This document shows, one piece after another, positions 26,053 through 34,448 of a stretch of DNA of 64,000 nucleotides. Below the pieces are notes generated by a model. That model ran no database searches. It was not told the DNA's origin and saw nothing but the letters and a program-made list of their open reading frames with translations. The DNA comes from Bin18 sp965200355 (GTDB lineage Bacteria > Desulfobacterota > Binatia > Bin18). Location of the stretch: NCBI GenBank assembly GCA_965200355.1, contig OZ241351.1, positions 3,100,001-3,164,000 of the forward strand. The letters run 5' to 3'. Numbering within the stretch: the first letter of the stretch is position 1; each line of letters begins with the position of its first letter. The translations under genes and the position numbers were made by a program.

Positions 26053-27783
26053 CTACCGGGGTACGCGAATTTCCTCAACCATCTCTTGAACTGCGGCTGG
26101 TGGTGGGCTGGTGAAGGCGGAGACGACGAGCGCCACGCCAAAGTTGAGCAGCATCCCAACCCCGCCAATGCCCTCGGGCGAGATACCCCGAAGCCAATGC
26201 TCGGCGCTATTGGCTTCGGGGCTGATAAATTTGAAATAGAGAATATAGGCGGTCGTAAAACTCATACCGCAGACCATGCCGGCAATCGCCCCGGCGCGAT
26301 TCATGCGTTTGGAGAAAATCCCCAGGACAATCACCGGAAAGAAACTCGAAGCGGCCAAGCCGAAAGCAAACGCCACGACTTGGGCGACAAATCCTGGCGG
26401 ATGAATGCCGAAATAGCCGGCGATTATGACCGCTCCGGCCGCGGCCAGACGGGCATAGCGGAGTTCTTGTTGCTCGGTAATGTCCGGGCGGAGCACATTT
26501 TTCATGAGGTCGTGGGAGACCGACATGGACAGTACAAGCAGCAGCCCGGCAGCGGTAGACAAGGCCGCAGCCAGCCCACCCGCGGCGACTAAGGCGATGA
26601 TCCAGGCCGGCAGTTGGGCAATTTCTGGATTGGCCAGCACGATGATATCGCGGTCGATGTATAACTCGTTCCCCTGCCAGCCTCGGGCCGTGGCGCGCTC
26701 GGCAAAGGCCGGATTGCGGTCATTATAATACTGAATCCGGCCATCCTGGTTCTTATCGGAAAAGCGAATCAGACCGGTTTCCTCCCATTTTGAGAACCAG
26801 CCCGGCACCTGGGCGTATTCGGTGTTGTGAACAGTGGTTAAGAGATTGGTGCGAGCAAACGCCGCCACCGCCGGGGCGGTGGCGTACAGGATGACAATAA
26901 ACAACAGGGCCCAGCCGGCCGACAGACGCGCGTCCTTCACTTTTGGGACCGTAAAGAAGCGAGTAATGACATGCGGCAGACCGGCAGTCCCGACCATCAG
27001 GGAAAGCGTGACAAAAAAGACATCGATAACCGTTTTACTCCCCCGACCGGTATAGGCCGCAAAACCAAGTTCCTGACTTAAGCCGTCAAGCTTATCCAGC
27101 AGAGACACGCCTGGTTCGGTTATCAGGTCCGCCCCAAAGCCAATTTGCGGCAGCAAGGTATCGGTCATCAGCAGGGAGATAAAAAAGGTGGGCAGCATAT
27201 AGGCAAAGATCAGCACACAGTATTGGGCAACCTGGGTATAGGTAATGCCTTTTTGTCCACCGGTTACGGCATACATAAAGACGATGGCCATGCCGATGAT
27301 CACCCCCCACTCGACCGGAACGGCTAAAAAACGGGCAAACACCACGCCAACACCCCGCATCTGACCAGCGACATAGGTAAACGAGACAAAGATGGCGCAG
27401 ACAAGCGCGGCGACCCGGGCGGTCTGCGAATAATAGCGCTCGCCAACAAAGTCTGGCACGGTGTATTTCCCGAACTTCCGCAAGTACGGCGCAAGCAACA
27501 GGGCTAAGAGCACATACCCGCCCGTCCAGCCCATCAGATACATTGCCCCATCACGCCCCAGGAAGGACATCATGCCGGCCATCGAGATGAACGAGGCCGC
27601 ACTCATCCACCCGGCGGCGGTTGCCATGCCGTTCGCAACCGCCCCGACCCGTGAGCCGGCAACATAAAAATCACTCGTAGACTCGGCTTTGGCTCGCCAA
27701 GCGATACCGATATAGAGCGCAAAAGAGAGGCCAACGATAATGAAGGTCCAGGTTTTCACCGGATCTGTTGGCACGAAGTCCAT
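26053..27783 (-). CDS. Sodium:solute symporter, large subunit (acetate-permease-like)
   Basis: Solute:sodium symporter of 576 residues with about 13 hydrophobic segments. The GMATAAGWMSAASFISMAG region and the VPDFVGERYY motif match the ActP-like branch whose genes sit beside a small DUF4212 subunit. The start at 27783 overlaps the stop of that small gene (TGATG); the open frame to 27915 is read-through. A large extracytoplasmic loop carries DKNQDGRIQYYN at residues 343-354, which resembles an EF-hand calcium loop. The substrate is probably a short monocarboxylate such as acetate, but this is inferred. Confidence 0.88.
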   Translation of the reverse strand: MDFVPTDPVKTWTFIIVGLSFALYIGIAWRAKAESTSDFYVAGSRVGAVANGMATAAGWMSAASFISMAGMMSFLGRDGAMYLMGWTGGYVLLALLLAPYLRKFGKYTVPDFVGERYYSQTARVAALVCAIFVSFTYVAGQMRGVGVVFARFLAVPVEWGVIIGMAIVFMYAVTGGQKGITYTQVAQYCVLIFAYMLPTFFISLLMTDTLLPQIGFGADLITEPGVSLLDKLDGLSQELGFAAYTGRGSKTVIDVFFVTLSLMVGTAGLPHVITRFFTVPKVKDARLSAGWALLFIVILYATAPAVAAFARTNLLTTVHNTEYAQVPGWFSKWEETGLIRFSDKNQDGRIQYYNDRNPAFAERATARGWQGNELYIDRDIIVLANPEIAQLPAWIIALVAAGGLAAALSTAAGLLLVLSMSVSHDLMKNVLRPDITEQQELRYARLAAAGAVIIAGYFGIHPPGFVAQVVAFAFGLAASSFFPVIVLGIFSKRMNRAGAIAGMVCGMSFTTAYILYFKFISPEANSAEHWLRGISPEGIGGVGMLLNFGVALVVSAFTSPPPAAVQEMVEEIRVPR

Positions 27784-28079
27784 CACCGCCCCCCTCGCTC
27801 GCTGCCCACTCCCTGCTCCTCCAGACCATATTCCCGGTCCAAGCGATTCATCAGCCAGACGTACACGAAGATCAGGAGGACGAAGACATACATCGAGCCT
27901 TGTTGCGCCATCCAAAAACCGAGCCGGAAGTTGCCCAGCCGCATGGTATTCAGATCGTCAACCCACAGAATGGACAGCCCAAAAGAAACGAGAAACCAGA
28001 CACTGAGCAGGGACCCGACGCTGACCAGATTCGCACGCCAGTAACGCTGGGACCGGTGGGAGGCGGGGTCATCTTTCAT
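27783..28079 (-). CDS. DUF4212 small subunit of sodium:solute symporter
   Basis: Membrane protein of about 98 residues with two hydrophobic helices (roughly residues 20-45 and 60-85). The YWRANL opening and the LGFWMAQQGSMYVFVLLIFVYV segment are the family hallmarks. Such genes almost always precede a large symporter, as here, where the stop and the next start overlap by one base. ATG 28079 has AGAGGTG upstream; the frame is open to 28127. It probably assists assembly or transport of the large subunit; this is family-level inference. Confidence 0.85.
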   Translation of the reverse strand: MKDDPASHRSQRYWRANLVSVGSLLSVWFLVSFGLSILWVDDLNTMRLGNFRLGFWMAQQGSMYVFVLLIFVYVWLMNRLDREYGLEEQGVGSERGGR

Positions 28080-28158
28080 ATACGCTACACCTCTTGACAG
28101 GCCAGACGGAGCAGTATGGAGCAACACAGCCGAGATATTTTCCTGAGACGAAAATCAA

Positions 28159-28563
28159 CTAGGCCGCGTCCGGTGGAAAGAACATTTCATGCGAGACAAT
28201 ATAGTGGAGTACACTCTGAGGCGTGATCAAACCAACCACAACGCCTTGGCGCACCACAGGCAAGTGATGAATTTTCTGCTCTCGTAAAATGGTCAGCACC
28301 TGATCCGCCGGGGTGAACTCGTCAACGGTGATGACATGTTCCGTCATCAGGATTGCCACCCGCGCCTCGCTGGTGCGTTGGGCAAGAAAGGCGTTCAGCA
28401 TGTCGCTTTCGGTGATAATACCAACAACGCGGTCGTTCGCATCGGTAACGGGCAGGCCGGTGATGTCCAACCGAGCGAGCTGGCGTGCCGCCTCGGCGAG
28501 AGTCGTCTCGGGAGAGACGACCACATCGTTGGACGCCATGAATTGTCGGGCGTGCCCTTTCAC
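28159..28563 (-). CDS. Tandem CBS-domain protein
   Basis: Small cytoplasmic protein of about 134 residues made of two CBS units (MASNDVVVSPETTLAEAARQ... and MTEHVITVDEFTPADQVLTI...), with the ITESDML motif in the first. Such pairs bind adenine nucleotides and sense energy state. The GTG at 28563 follows GGAGGGAGGGG and is preferred to the upstream frame start at 28632. It lies just upstream of the symporter pair in the same direction, so it may regulate transport, as CBS proteins do elsewhere; that is inference. Confidence 0.85.
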   Translation of the reverse strand: MKGHARQFMASNDVVVSPETTLAEAARQLARLDITGLPVTDANDRVVGIITESDMLNAFLAQRTSEARVAILMTEHVITVDEFTPADQVLTILREQKIHHLPVVRQGVVVGLITPQSVLHYIVSHEMFFPPDAA

Positions 28564-28762
28564 TGACCCCTCCCTCCACCGCCGGCACCGCCGGGTGTGT
28601 GGAGTCTGGTCCGGGTATTGTGACACACTCACCCCATCACGTCGAGCTTGTCCCTACGGCCGTCTCTCTGCCGCCTTGCTCGCCCAGGGCAGCGGGGCGG
28701 CTCGAAGACCACGCACGTCTGTGGTATAGATCTCGCAACGTTTTTTGGAGAAGGACGGATAT

Positions 28763-29140
28763 ATGCCAGTTGTACAAAACGAGGCGGTAGAGAAATTTTC
28801 CATCCCCGGCTTGGAACACCAAACCCTGGCCGGCCCGGAACATGGGATGCAAACCCTGGAGATGTGGATGCAGACCATTCAACCTGGCAGTGGAACGCCC
28901 GTCCACCGTCACGATTGCGAAGAAGCAATCGTCGTGCTGCGGGGCTCGGGGTGTTTGACGGTTGAGGGAAAAGAGACTGATTTTGGCCCAAACTCAACCC
29001 TCCAAGTACCGCGTGATGCCATCCACCAGATCGTCAATACCGGGACAGAAGATCTCTTCATCGTGGCGGCCCTGGGCCAAGCGCCGGTCAGAGTGTGCAC
29101 GGCTGAAAATGAGCCGCTGCCCCTCCCCTGGCAAGCCTAA
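28763..29140 (+). CDS. Cupin-domain protein
   Basis: Single-domain beta-barrel protein of 125 residues. The metal-site motif GSGTPVHRHDCEEAIVVLRG (G-x5-H-x-H-x3-4-E) and the later second cupin motif around VPRDAIHQIVNTG are present, so it probably binds a metal. The ATG at 28763 is preceded by GGAGAAGGA. Its stop overlaps that of the convergent VanZ-like gene. Cupins of this type range from enzymes to small-molecule sensors, and the role cannot be decided here. Confidence 0.82.
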   Translation: MPVVQNEAVEKFSIPGLEHQTLAGPEHGMQTLEMWMQTIQPGSGTPVHRHDCEEAIVVLRGSGCLTVEGKETDFGPNSTLQVPRDAIHQIVNTGTEDLFIVAALGQAPVRVCTAENEPLPLPWQA

Positions 29141-29586
29141 AGCGGCGGCGGACGGCTTGGGGAGTAGGCGTCTTTCCCAGACCTTCTTCTTGTCGTCCAC
29201 AGCAAACGCCCGCCTGCGCCCAGTCCTCCACCGAGCACGTCCGCACCGACATCCGCGGCGCTGGCCACACGTCCCGGCACGACGCTCTGATGCCACTCAT
29301 CGCTGAGTCCATAGCCAAGGGTAAAGATGACCGCCGACAGCAGGGCAGCGAGAGACGTACAGCCCGACCACGTTGCGCTGAGCGCCACCGTCCAGAGCCA
29401 ACCCAAGCCGGCATAGACTGCCACATGGGCCAACGTATCAGAGGAAGGCAGCCCCTGGGGGAGCCGCAGACCGGGTTGGTCGGCAAGGAAGTAAATCAGC
29501 CCGCAATAACCGACGACCGCTGACCACATGAGAAGCGGTCGGGCCCAAGGCCCTCCTCTCTTTTGCCAGCGCTGCTTTTGCAGCAT
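29137..29586 (-). CDS. VanZ-like family membrane protein
   Basis: About 149 residues with four hydrophobic segments. The motif series of the VanZ-like family is visible: ADQPGLRLP, DTLAHVAVYAGLG, and DEWHQSVVPGRVASAADVGAD. VanZ-like proteins are linked to envelope phenotypes such as low-level teicoplanin resistance, but most are uncharacterised. I use ATG 29586; a TTG at 29625 would add 13 residues. It lies downstream of the DUF711 gene on the same strand, perhaps in one transcript. Confidence 0.8.
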   Translation of the reverse strand: MLQKQRWQKRGGPWARPLLMWSAVVGYCGLIYFLADQPGLRLPQGLPSSDTLAHVAVYAGLGWLWTVALSATWSGCTSLAALLSAVIFTLGYGLSDEWHQSVVPGRVASAADVGADVLGGGLGAGGRLLWTTRRRSGKDAYSPSRPPPL

Positions 29587-29635
29587 CCCACTATTTTCCA
29601 CAGCGGCTTTCCACAGCGTCCTCAACCTCAGTCCC

Positions 29636-30787
29636 CTAAACCGCCATAATTTTGGTATTCACAAAATAGGGGAAGTCGAATGTTGTCCTCTCACCGACCC
29701 GCTTGCCCGGGATGGGGAGGAGACGCACGGAGAGCGGTTTCTGCAATTTCCAGCCTAAAGCACCAACATCGGCTACGACCCCCATAAGCTGCGGCGGCGA
29801 GACATTGCCGGCGAGCGGGATGGTGTCAAGCCCGGTACCGCACACCGCGGAGTAGGTCAGCAGTTGGGACAGTCCGATTGCCCCCTGATTATTACGTTCC
29901 GCCAGCCCAGCGTCTTCGAGCACGGGCAGCATGAGGCCACAGTAGCCACAGTGCTGGAGGGCCGTCTTTTTGAGGGCTGCGGTGACCAAAGCGGCCGCGG
30001 CCAGCGTCCCCGGACTCCCAAAGGGAGCGGCGCTGATCTTCTCAATCGCCCGGACAATACTGCTCCCAGGACCTGGCGCGGGTGAGAGGTCAAAGCCGGC
30101 AAATCGAAAGGGCGTGGGTCCGAGGCGTTGCAGCCGTTGTTCAAGCGGACCAAGCTGGTCTTCAAATGCCTGTTGTATCTGGGCAATCGTCTCGACCGGA
30201 CGGCAATCAGGCTGAGCAACGGCCTCCACCACATCAGCCGCTTCAAGCGCAAGGGCGACCGCCGGCGTTCCAGCGTGAAACGCCACTGGGAAAAACGGCG
30301 TCTGGGCGCGGATGTGGATGCCGGCCGCAAATCGGAGATTGCCAAATCCCTCTGGCGTGGTCTCCGCGACCGTCTTCATAATGCCGGCAATCGCTTGGGT
30401 CACAGGCCGAGTAGGTACTTGGTCGCCGTTGCCCAGACACGCACTGACAAACACGATTTCAGTCGTCGCAATCAGCTCTGGCAACAGATCAACAAGCCCC
30501 TGCGCATCGGGCCGGCTGAAGTCTACTGGTCCGAGCGCGCAATAATCCACCCCATTGGCCAGACAGCAGGCTTCCAGTTCTTGGGCAAAACGAAGGATTT
30601 CAGTGAGAGAGCGGCCGGCGAGATAGTGCGGAAATGGGGGCGTGGCCAAACGGAGGGTCTGCACCTCAAACCCCTCTGCCTCGCACAGCGTCTTGACTTG
30701 CTTGGCAAAGCGTCCAGCCTGCGCGACCCGAGCGGTCTGCAACGGAAAGCCAGGCTCAAGCCCTATCGTAATGGACCGAATCTTCAT
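29636..30787 (-). CDS. DUF711 family protein
   Basis: Cytoplasmic protein of 383 residues matching the DUF711 (PFL-like) family over its full length: the start KIRSITIGLEPG, the HYLAGRSLTEILRFAQELE-type region, and the C-terminal GYCGLMLPVLEDAGLAERN segment, which is well conserved. ATG 30787 follows GGGAG at a good distance. The family has structural resemblance to glycyl-radical and formate-lyase-like folds according to family annotation, but its reaction is unknown. Neighbours (VanZ-like, cupin) do not reveal a pathway. Confidence 0.8.
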   Translation of the reverse strand: MKIRSITIGLEPGFPLQTARVAQAGRFAKQVKTLCEAEGFEVQTLRLATPPFPHYLAGRSLTEILRFAQELEACCLANGVDYCALGPVDFSRPDAQGLVDLLPELIATTEIVFVSACLGNGDQVPTRPVTQAIAGIMKTVAETTPEGFGNLRFAAGIHIRAQTPFFPVAFHAGTPAVALALEAADVVEAVAQPDCRPVETIAQIQQAFEDQLGPLEQRLQRLGPTPFRFAGFDLSPAPGPGSSIVRAIEKISAAPFGSPGTLAAAALVTAALKKTALQHCGYCGLMLPVLEDAGLAERNNQGAIGLSQLLTYSAVCGTGLDTIPLAGNVSPPQLMGVVADVGALGWKLQKPLSVRLLPIPGKRVGERTTFDFPYFVNTKIMAV

Positions 30788-30910
30788 AGGTGCTCCCATA
30801 GCTCAAGGACGGGCCGAGCCAGCGCCAGCACTATTGCGGCCACGTGCCGCCCATTGGCACCGTTTCCATTTATCAGTATTATACCCAGGAAAATATAGAG
30901 CGACTCGGCT

Positions 30911-31456
30911 ATGGCGAAAAAAGAGGAGGCCACGACCCTATCGGACGAGCAGGCCACAGGAGAGGGAGCTGATGTTCGGATTCGCCTGACGCGCCGTCCT
31001 CCGTGGCAACCCTCCCCGCGTCTGCCTGACTATTTGCTGGAAGACGAGTTGAATCGACTCATGGACCCGCGCGAGTGGAAGACCTACCGGGCCTTATGGC
31101 GGCACTCTATTGGTTTACGACGCACGCCGCTGATTACGGCCGGCTATGCCGAAATCTGTGAGATGACGGGCCTGTCCCGCGCCTCGGTGATTCGGGCGTT
31201 GAAAGGGCTCATGAAGAAACGCTATGTGATACGGATTCTCGGACCCGAGGCAAAAGGTGAGACCCGAGTCGAAAAAGCTCGTCTGCCAACCAAACCGCGC
31301 GACGGACATCGGTATCTGGTCTGTACGTATCGCGAAGTGATAGAAGGACGGCTCAAGGACGGCACGCCGCTCAAGGACATTCCCGAAGGGGGCCTATTCC
31401 CGGAGGAGATTCAGGTCTTTCGGCGTGAAGAGCAAGACCCTTTATTCTCGACCTGA
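30911..31456 (+). CDS. Winged-helix DNA-binding protein of unknown target
   Basis: Protein of 181 residues. A helix-turn-helix of the replication-initiator or MarR-like winged type spans about residues 58-105: the ITAGYAEICEMTGLSRASVIRAL region contains the recognition helix, followed by a Lys/Arg-rich wing. The C-terminal part (from RYLVCTY) is mixed and not recognised. No dimer coiled coil was seen. It is 61 bases upstream of the HEAT-repeat gene and could be its regulator. I do not recognise an orthologue. The start at ATG 30911 has only a weak ribosome site. Confidence 0.65.
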   Translation: MAKKEEATTLSDEQATGEGADVRIRLTRRPPWQPSPRLPDYLLEDELNRLMDPREWKTYRALWRHSIGLRRTPLITAGYAEICEMTGLSRASVIRALKGLMKKRYVIRILGPEAKGETRVEKARLPTKPRDGHRYLVCTYREVIEGRLKDGTPLKDIPEGGLFPEEIQVFRREEQDPLFST

Positions 31457-31517
31457 CGCCCTTGCATCCAGTCTACGGGTCGGGCATTCTCGGGCCATTA
31501 CGAAGAGCAGCAACCCT

Positions 31518-32291
31518 ATGAGCGCAGGCATCATGGAACGGTATTGTCGGCAGAGAGCAGGGCTGGCGCTCGGCATCATGCTAGCCCTCGCCTTCAGCCT
31601 GTTCGACTGGACCCTGCCGCGCGTCTCTGAGGCACAATTTCTGGGCCAGGGGACGCGCTTGGGAAACCGCCTGACGCGCGAGAGTCGGACACGGCTCCGC
31701 CAAGAAAAACAAAAAAGAGGGTCAGGACCGGAGATGGAAGAGATTATCCGTCGTCTGGGCAATGATCGGCCGGAAACGCGCATGGGCGCGGTGAAGTCGC
31801 TCGGAGAGATGAAAAACCCGAAGACGATAGACTATCTGCTCAATGCGACCGCGGATGTTGATATTCGAGTCAAAGTCAAAGCGATTGAGTATCTGGGGAA
31901 TATGCGGGCCACAGATGCCACTCCAGCCCTGGCCCAGCAGTTGTTTCTACGAGACGTCCATGCCGGAGTCAAAAAAAAGGTCCTGATTGCGCTCGGCAAA
32001 ATTGGGGACCCGCGCGGGGCCATGCCCATTATGGAGTTTCTTCGGCGCGACCTTGATGAGCCGACCAAGGGCACCGCCCTGTTTGCCCTGAAAGAAGTGG
32101 GGACGGAAGATGTCCTCACTTTTCTCGACGAATTCTCTCGTATCGAGGAGTCTGTCCCGCTACGGCGGCTTGCGGCTGACGCCGCGATGGATATCCGGCA
32201 CCGCCTCTCGCCGGAATTCGCTCCGGTTGTCCCCTCGTTCGTGAAACAAGTCGAGCTTCGAGAAAAGCTCAATAAAGGAGCACAACCGTAA
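31518..32291 (+). CDS. Secreted HEAT-repeat protein
   Basis: About 257 residues. An N-terminal signal peptide (residues about 7-38, LALGIMLALAFSLF core, followed by an SEA-Q cleavage-like site) precedes a basic linker and some five PBS-lyase-type HEAT repeats (about 75-235), for example TRMGAVKSLGEM and VKVKAIEYLGNM. HEAT arrays are protein-binding scaffolds. The start could also be the ATG at 31533; the frame is open from 31425, inside the preceding gene. It lies 58 bases before the HtrA protease and is probably exported to the periplasm with it. Confidence 0.75.
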   Translation: MSAGIMERYCRQRAGLALGIMLALAFSLFDWTLPRVSEAQFLGQGTRLGNRLTRESRTRLRQEKQKRGSGPEMEEIIRRLGNDRPETRMGAVKSLGEMKNPKTIDYLLNATADVDIRVKVKAIEYLGNMRATDATPALAQQLFLRDVHAGVKKKVLIALGKIGDPRGAMPIMEFLRRDLDEPTKGTALFALKEVGTEDVLTFLDEFSRIEESVPLRRLAADAAMDIRHRLSPEFAPVVPSFVKQVELREKLNKGAQP

Positions 32292-32349
32292 TCCTTGGGT
32301 GTGGCTGGCCTGTTTGCCTCTGGATTATGACTGGAAAGGGAAGAAAGGC

Positions 32350-33858
32350 ATGAGTAAGAGCGGACCGGTACGATACGGCGTTTTGACCGTCGGCATCCTC
32401 GTCTTTTCAGGATTGCTGCTGGTAGACCGCCTCCCCCTGCACGCCCTGGAATTATTCGGTTCAAAGAACAAAGAAGAAAAGAGCAAAGCGGCAGCGCGTC
32501 CCCCCGCGGTCACCAGCGTGGGCCAGCTGCCCGACTTTGCCAATATCGCCAAAGCGACCATGCCGGCGGTCGTGAATATCTCAACCACCCAGACCTCAGC
32601 CCGACGCTCCCAGCGTCGCCAGAGACCGCCGGGGCCCAATCCTTTTGGTGGGGAAGACCCATTTGAAGAGTTCTTCCGCCGCTTTTTTGGCGACCGACCT
32701 CCCCCGCGGCAGCAGCGCAGTTTAGGCTCTGGCTTCATTATCAGCCCGGACGGCTATATTGTCACCAATGAGCATGTTGTTGGGGATGCTGACAAAATTA
32801 CGGTCCGTCTCTCAGACGAAGACGAGTTTGAGGCGAAAATTATTGGGACCGACGATAAAACAGATCTGGCCCTGATCAAAATCGAATCAGCGGAGTCCTT
32901 TCAGAGTGTGCCCCTCGGGAACTCGTCGGATTTGCAGATTGGCGATTGGGTCATGGCCATCGGCAATCCGTTCGGACTCGAACAAACCGTAACGGCTGGT
33001 ATCGTCAGCGCCAAAGGGCGGGTGATCGGTGCTGGCCCGTATGACGATTTTATCCAGACGGATGCCTCGATTAACCCCGGGAACTCTGGTGGTCCCCTTT
33101 TGAATCTCCAGGGCGAAGTCGTGGGCATTAACTCGGCCATCTTTAGTCAGGGTGGCGGCAATATCGGTATCGGCTTTGCCATTCCTATCGATATGGCGAA
33201 GTCCATCATTGACCAACTCAAAGACTCGGGAAAAGTGACCCGGGGCTGGTTGGGCGTCGCCATTCAAACGGTCACGACAGAGCTGGCGAAATCCTTTGAC
33301 TTGGCAGAGCCCATCGGGGCCCTGGTCGCTGAGGTCACAGAGGGTGGACCGGCGGAGAAAGCGGGTATTGAGCGGGGCGATATCATTACCCACTTCAAAG
33401 GCGAACAAATTCTGAAATCACACGACCTGCCAGCCATGGTGGCGCGCACCCCAGTCGGAGAAAAGGTCGAAGTCACCATTCTGCGTGGTGGAAAAGAACA
33501 AACGATCTCTGTCGCGCTGGGAGAATTAACCGATCAGATTGCCCAAGCCGGCAGCCGTGAAGAGAGTGAGGCCAGCTGGGGCCTGACCGTCGCCGATATC
33601 TCAGACGAACATCTCCAACGCTACCGCCTGCCAGACAATCAAAAAGGCGTCGTTGTCACGGCCGTTGAGCCGGGCAGCCCAGCAGAACTGGCCGGTATCC
33701 GCCCCGGAGACGTGATTGAAGAGGTGAACCGCCAAGCCGTGCAATCGGTGCATGATTTCACGACGGCCATAAAAGAACTCAAAGACGCAGAGACCCTGCT
33801 GCTCCTTGCCCGTCGAGGGAATTTCACCTCGTTCTTTGCCCTCCGCAAACAAGGCTGA
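32350..33858 (+). CDS. degP: HtrA/DegP-type periplasmic serine protease (Do family)
   Basis: Periplasmic quality-control protease of 502 residues. An N-terminal hydrophobic anchor or signal (about residues 9-28) leads to a trypsin-like domain with catalytic His142, Asp172 and Ser246 (in NPGNSGGPLLN), then two PDZ domains (about 265-355 and 395-495). The long Q/R-rich LA loop with FEEFFRRFFGD lies before His142. ATG 32350 follows AAGAAAGG, and the upstream frame to 32299 begins with GTG. Which member of the DegP/DegQ/DegS group it corresponds to cannot be fixed; two PDZ domains argue against DegS. Confidence 0.94.
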   Translation: MSKSGPVRYGVLTVGILVFSGLLLVDRLPLHALELFGSKNKEEKSKAAARPPAVTSVGQLPDFANIAKATMPAVVNISTTQTSARRSQRRQRPPGPNPFGGEDPFEEFFRRFFGDRPPPRQQRSLGSGFIISPDGYIVTNEHVVGDADKITVRLSDEDEFEAKIIGTDDKTDLALIKIESAESFQSVPLGNSSDLQIGDWVMAIGNPFGLEQTVTAGIVSAKGRVIGAGPYDDFIQTDASINPGNSGGPLLNLQGEVVGINSAIFSQGGGNIGIGFAIPIDMAKSIIDQLKDSGKVTRGWLGVAIQTVTTELAKSFDLAEPIGALVAEVTEGGPAEKAGIERGDIITHFKGEQILKSHDLPAMVARTPVGEKVEVTILRGGKEQTISVALGELTDQIAQAGSREESEASWGLTVADISDEHLQRYRLPDNQKGVVVTAVEPGSPAELAGIRPGDVIEEVNRQAVQSVHDFTTAIKELKDAETLLLLARRGNFTSFFALRKQG

Positions 33859-33869
33859 CGGCTCCCTGC

Positions 33870-33889
33870 GGTGGGCGCCAGCGTCCACC
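33870..33889. other. Hairpin after the HtrA gene
   Basis: Inverted repeat GGTGGGCGC/GCGTCCACC (one G-T pair) with a two-base tip, 11 bases after the stop at 33858. No T-run follows. It is the only structured element I found in the 181-base gap between this gene and the convergent VOC gene. Confidence 0.3.
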
Positions 33890-34039
33890 GATTCCTGGCA
33901 GGCCCGGCAGCATTTGTGCGGTGAATGGACAGACTTCAGACGAACGGGCGACCCGTCATGCCCAGAAGGGTGCATCCTTGAGGCTTTCCGCACCTCGCCA
34001 GGCTACACACCGGGCGGCGACATGGAAACGTGGGTTCTA

Positions 34040-34423
34040 CTACAGCCCCTGTGCCAACTCGATCAAATAGCCGTCCGGGTCACGCACATAGGCCGTCCGT
34101 TGTCCCCACGGACGGGTTGTCGGCGGGGTGAGCGGCGTTGCTCCGCCCGCCACTATTTCTGCATAGGCCGCATCCACATCGGCCACCTTGAAGCCTAACT
34201 CGAAACCAGGAGCGGTCTGCCGAGCAGGCTCCAGGGTGCACCCGACCACAGCCGCCATAGCCGGACGGGTGTAGAATCCAATGCGGGTCAGACCGGTGTC
34301 GAGTTGCGCGTAGTCCCCAGAACGATGGCCGAGTGTGAGCCCCAGCACCTGGGTATAAAAATCAAGGGCGCGGTCAAGGTCATCAACAATCAGGATGATA
34401 TAGTCTGCTACTTTGAGTTGCAT
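34040..34423 (-). CDS. VOC-superfamily protein (glyoxalase/bleomycin-resistance fold)
   Basis: Protein of 127 residues with the two beta-alpha-beta-beta-beta units of the vicinal-oxygen-chelate fold: LKVADYIILIVDDLDRALDFY at the start and FEL-GFKVADVDAAYAEI in the middle, ending in YVRDPDGYLIELAQ with the conserved metal-ligand Glu. The substrate is not predictable. It starts 25 bases downstream of the ispH stop on the same strand, with no known functional link. Confidence 0.85.
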   Translation of the reverse strand: MQLKVADYIILIVDDLDRALDFYTQVLGLTLGHRSGDYAQLDTGLTRIGFYTRPAMAAVVGCTLEPARQTAPGFELGFKVADVDAAYAEIVAGGATPLTPPTTRPWGQRTAYVRDPDGYLIELAQGL

Positions 34424-34448
34424 ACCTGTGTCCTGGCAGAACCGGGTC

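Noticed and set aside
30128..30898. 256-codon frame antisense to the DUF711 gene
   Set aside because: The DUF711 family is clearly matched on the minus strand; the plus frame is low-complexity Arg-rich sequence.
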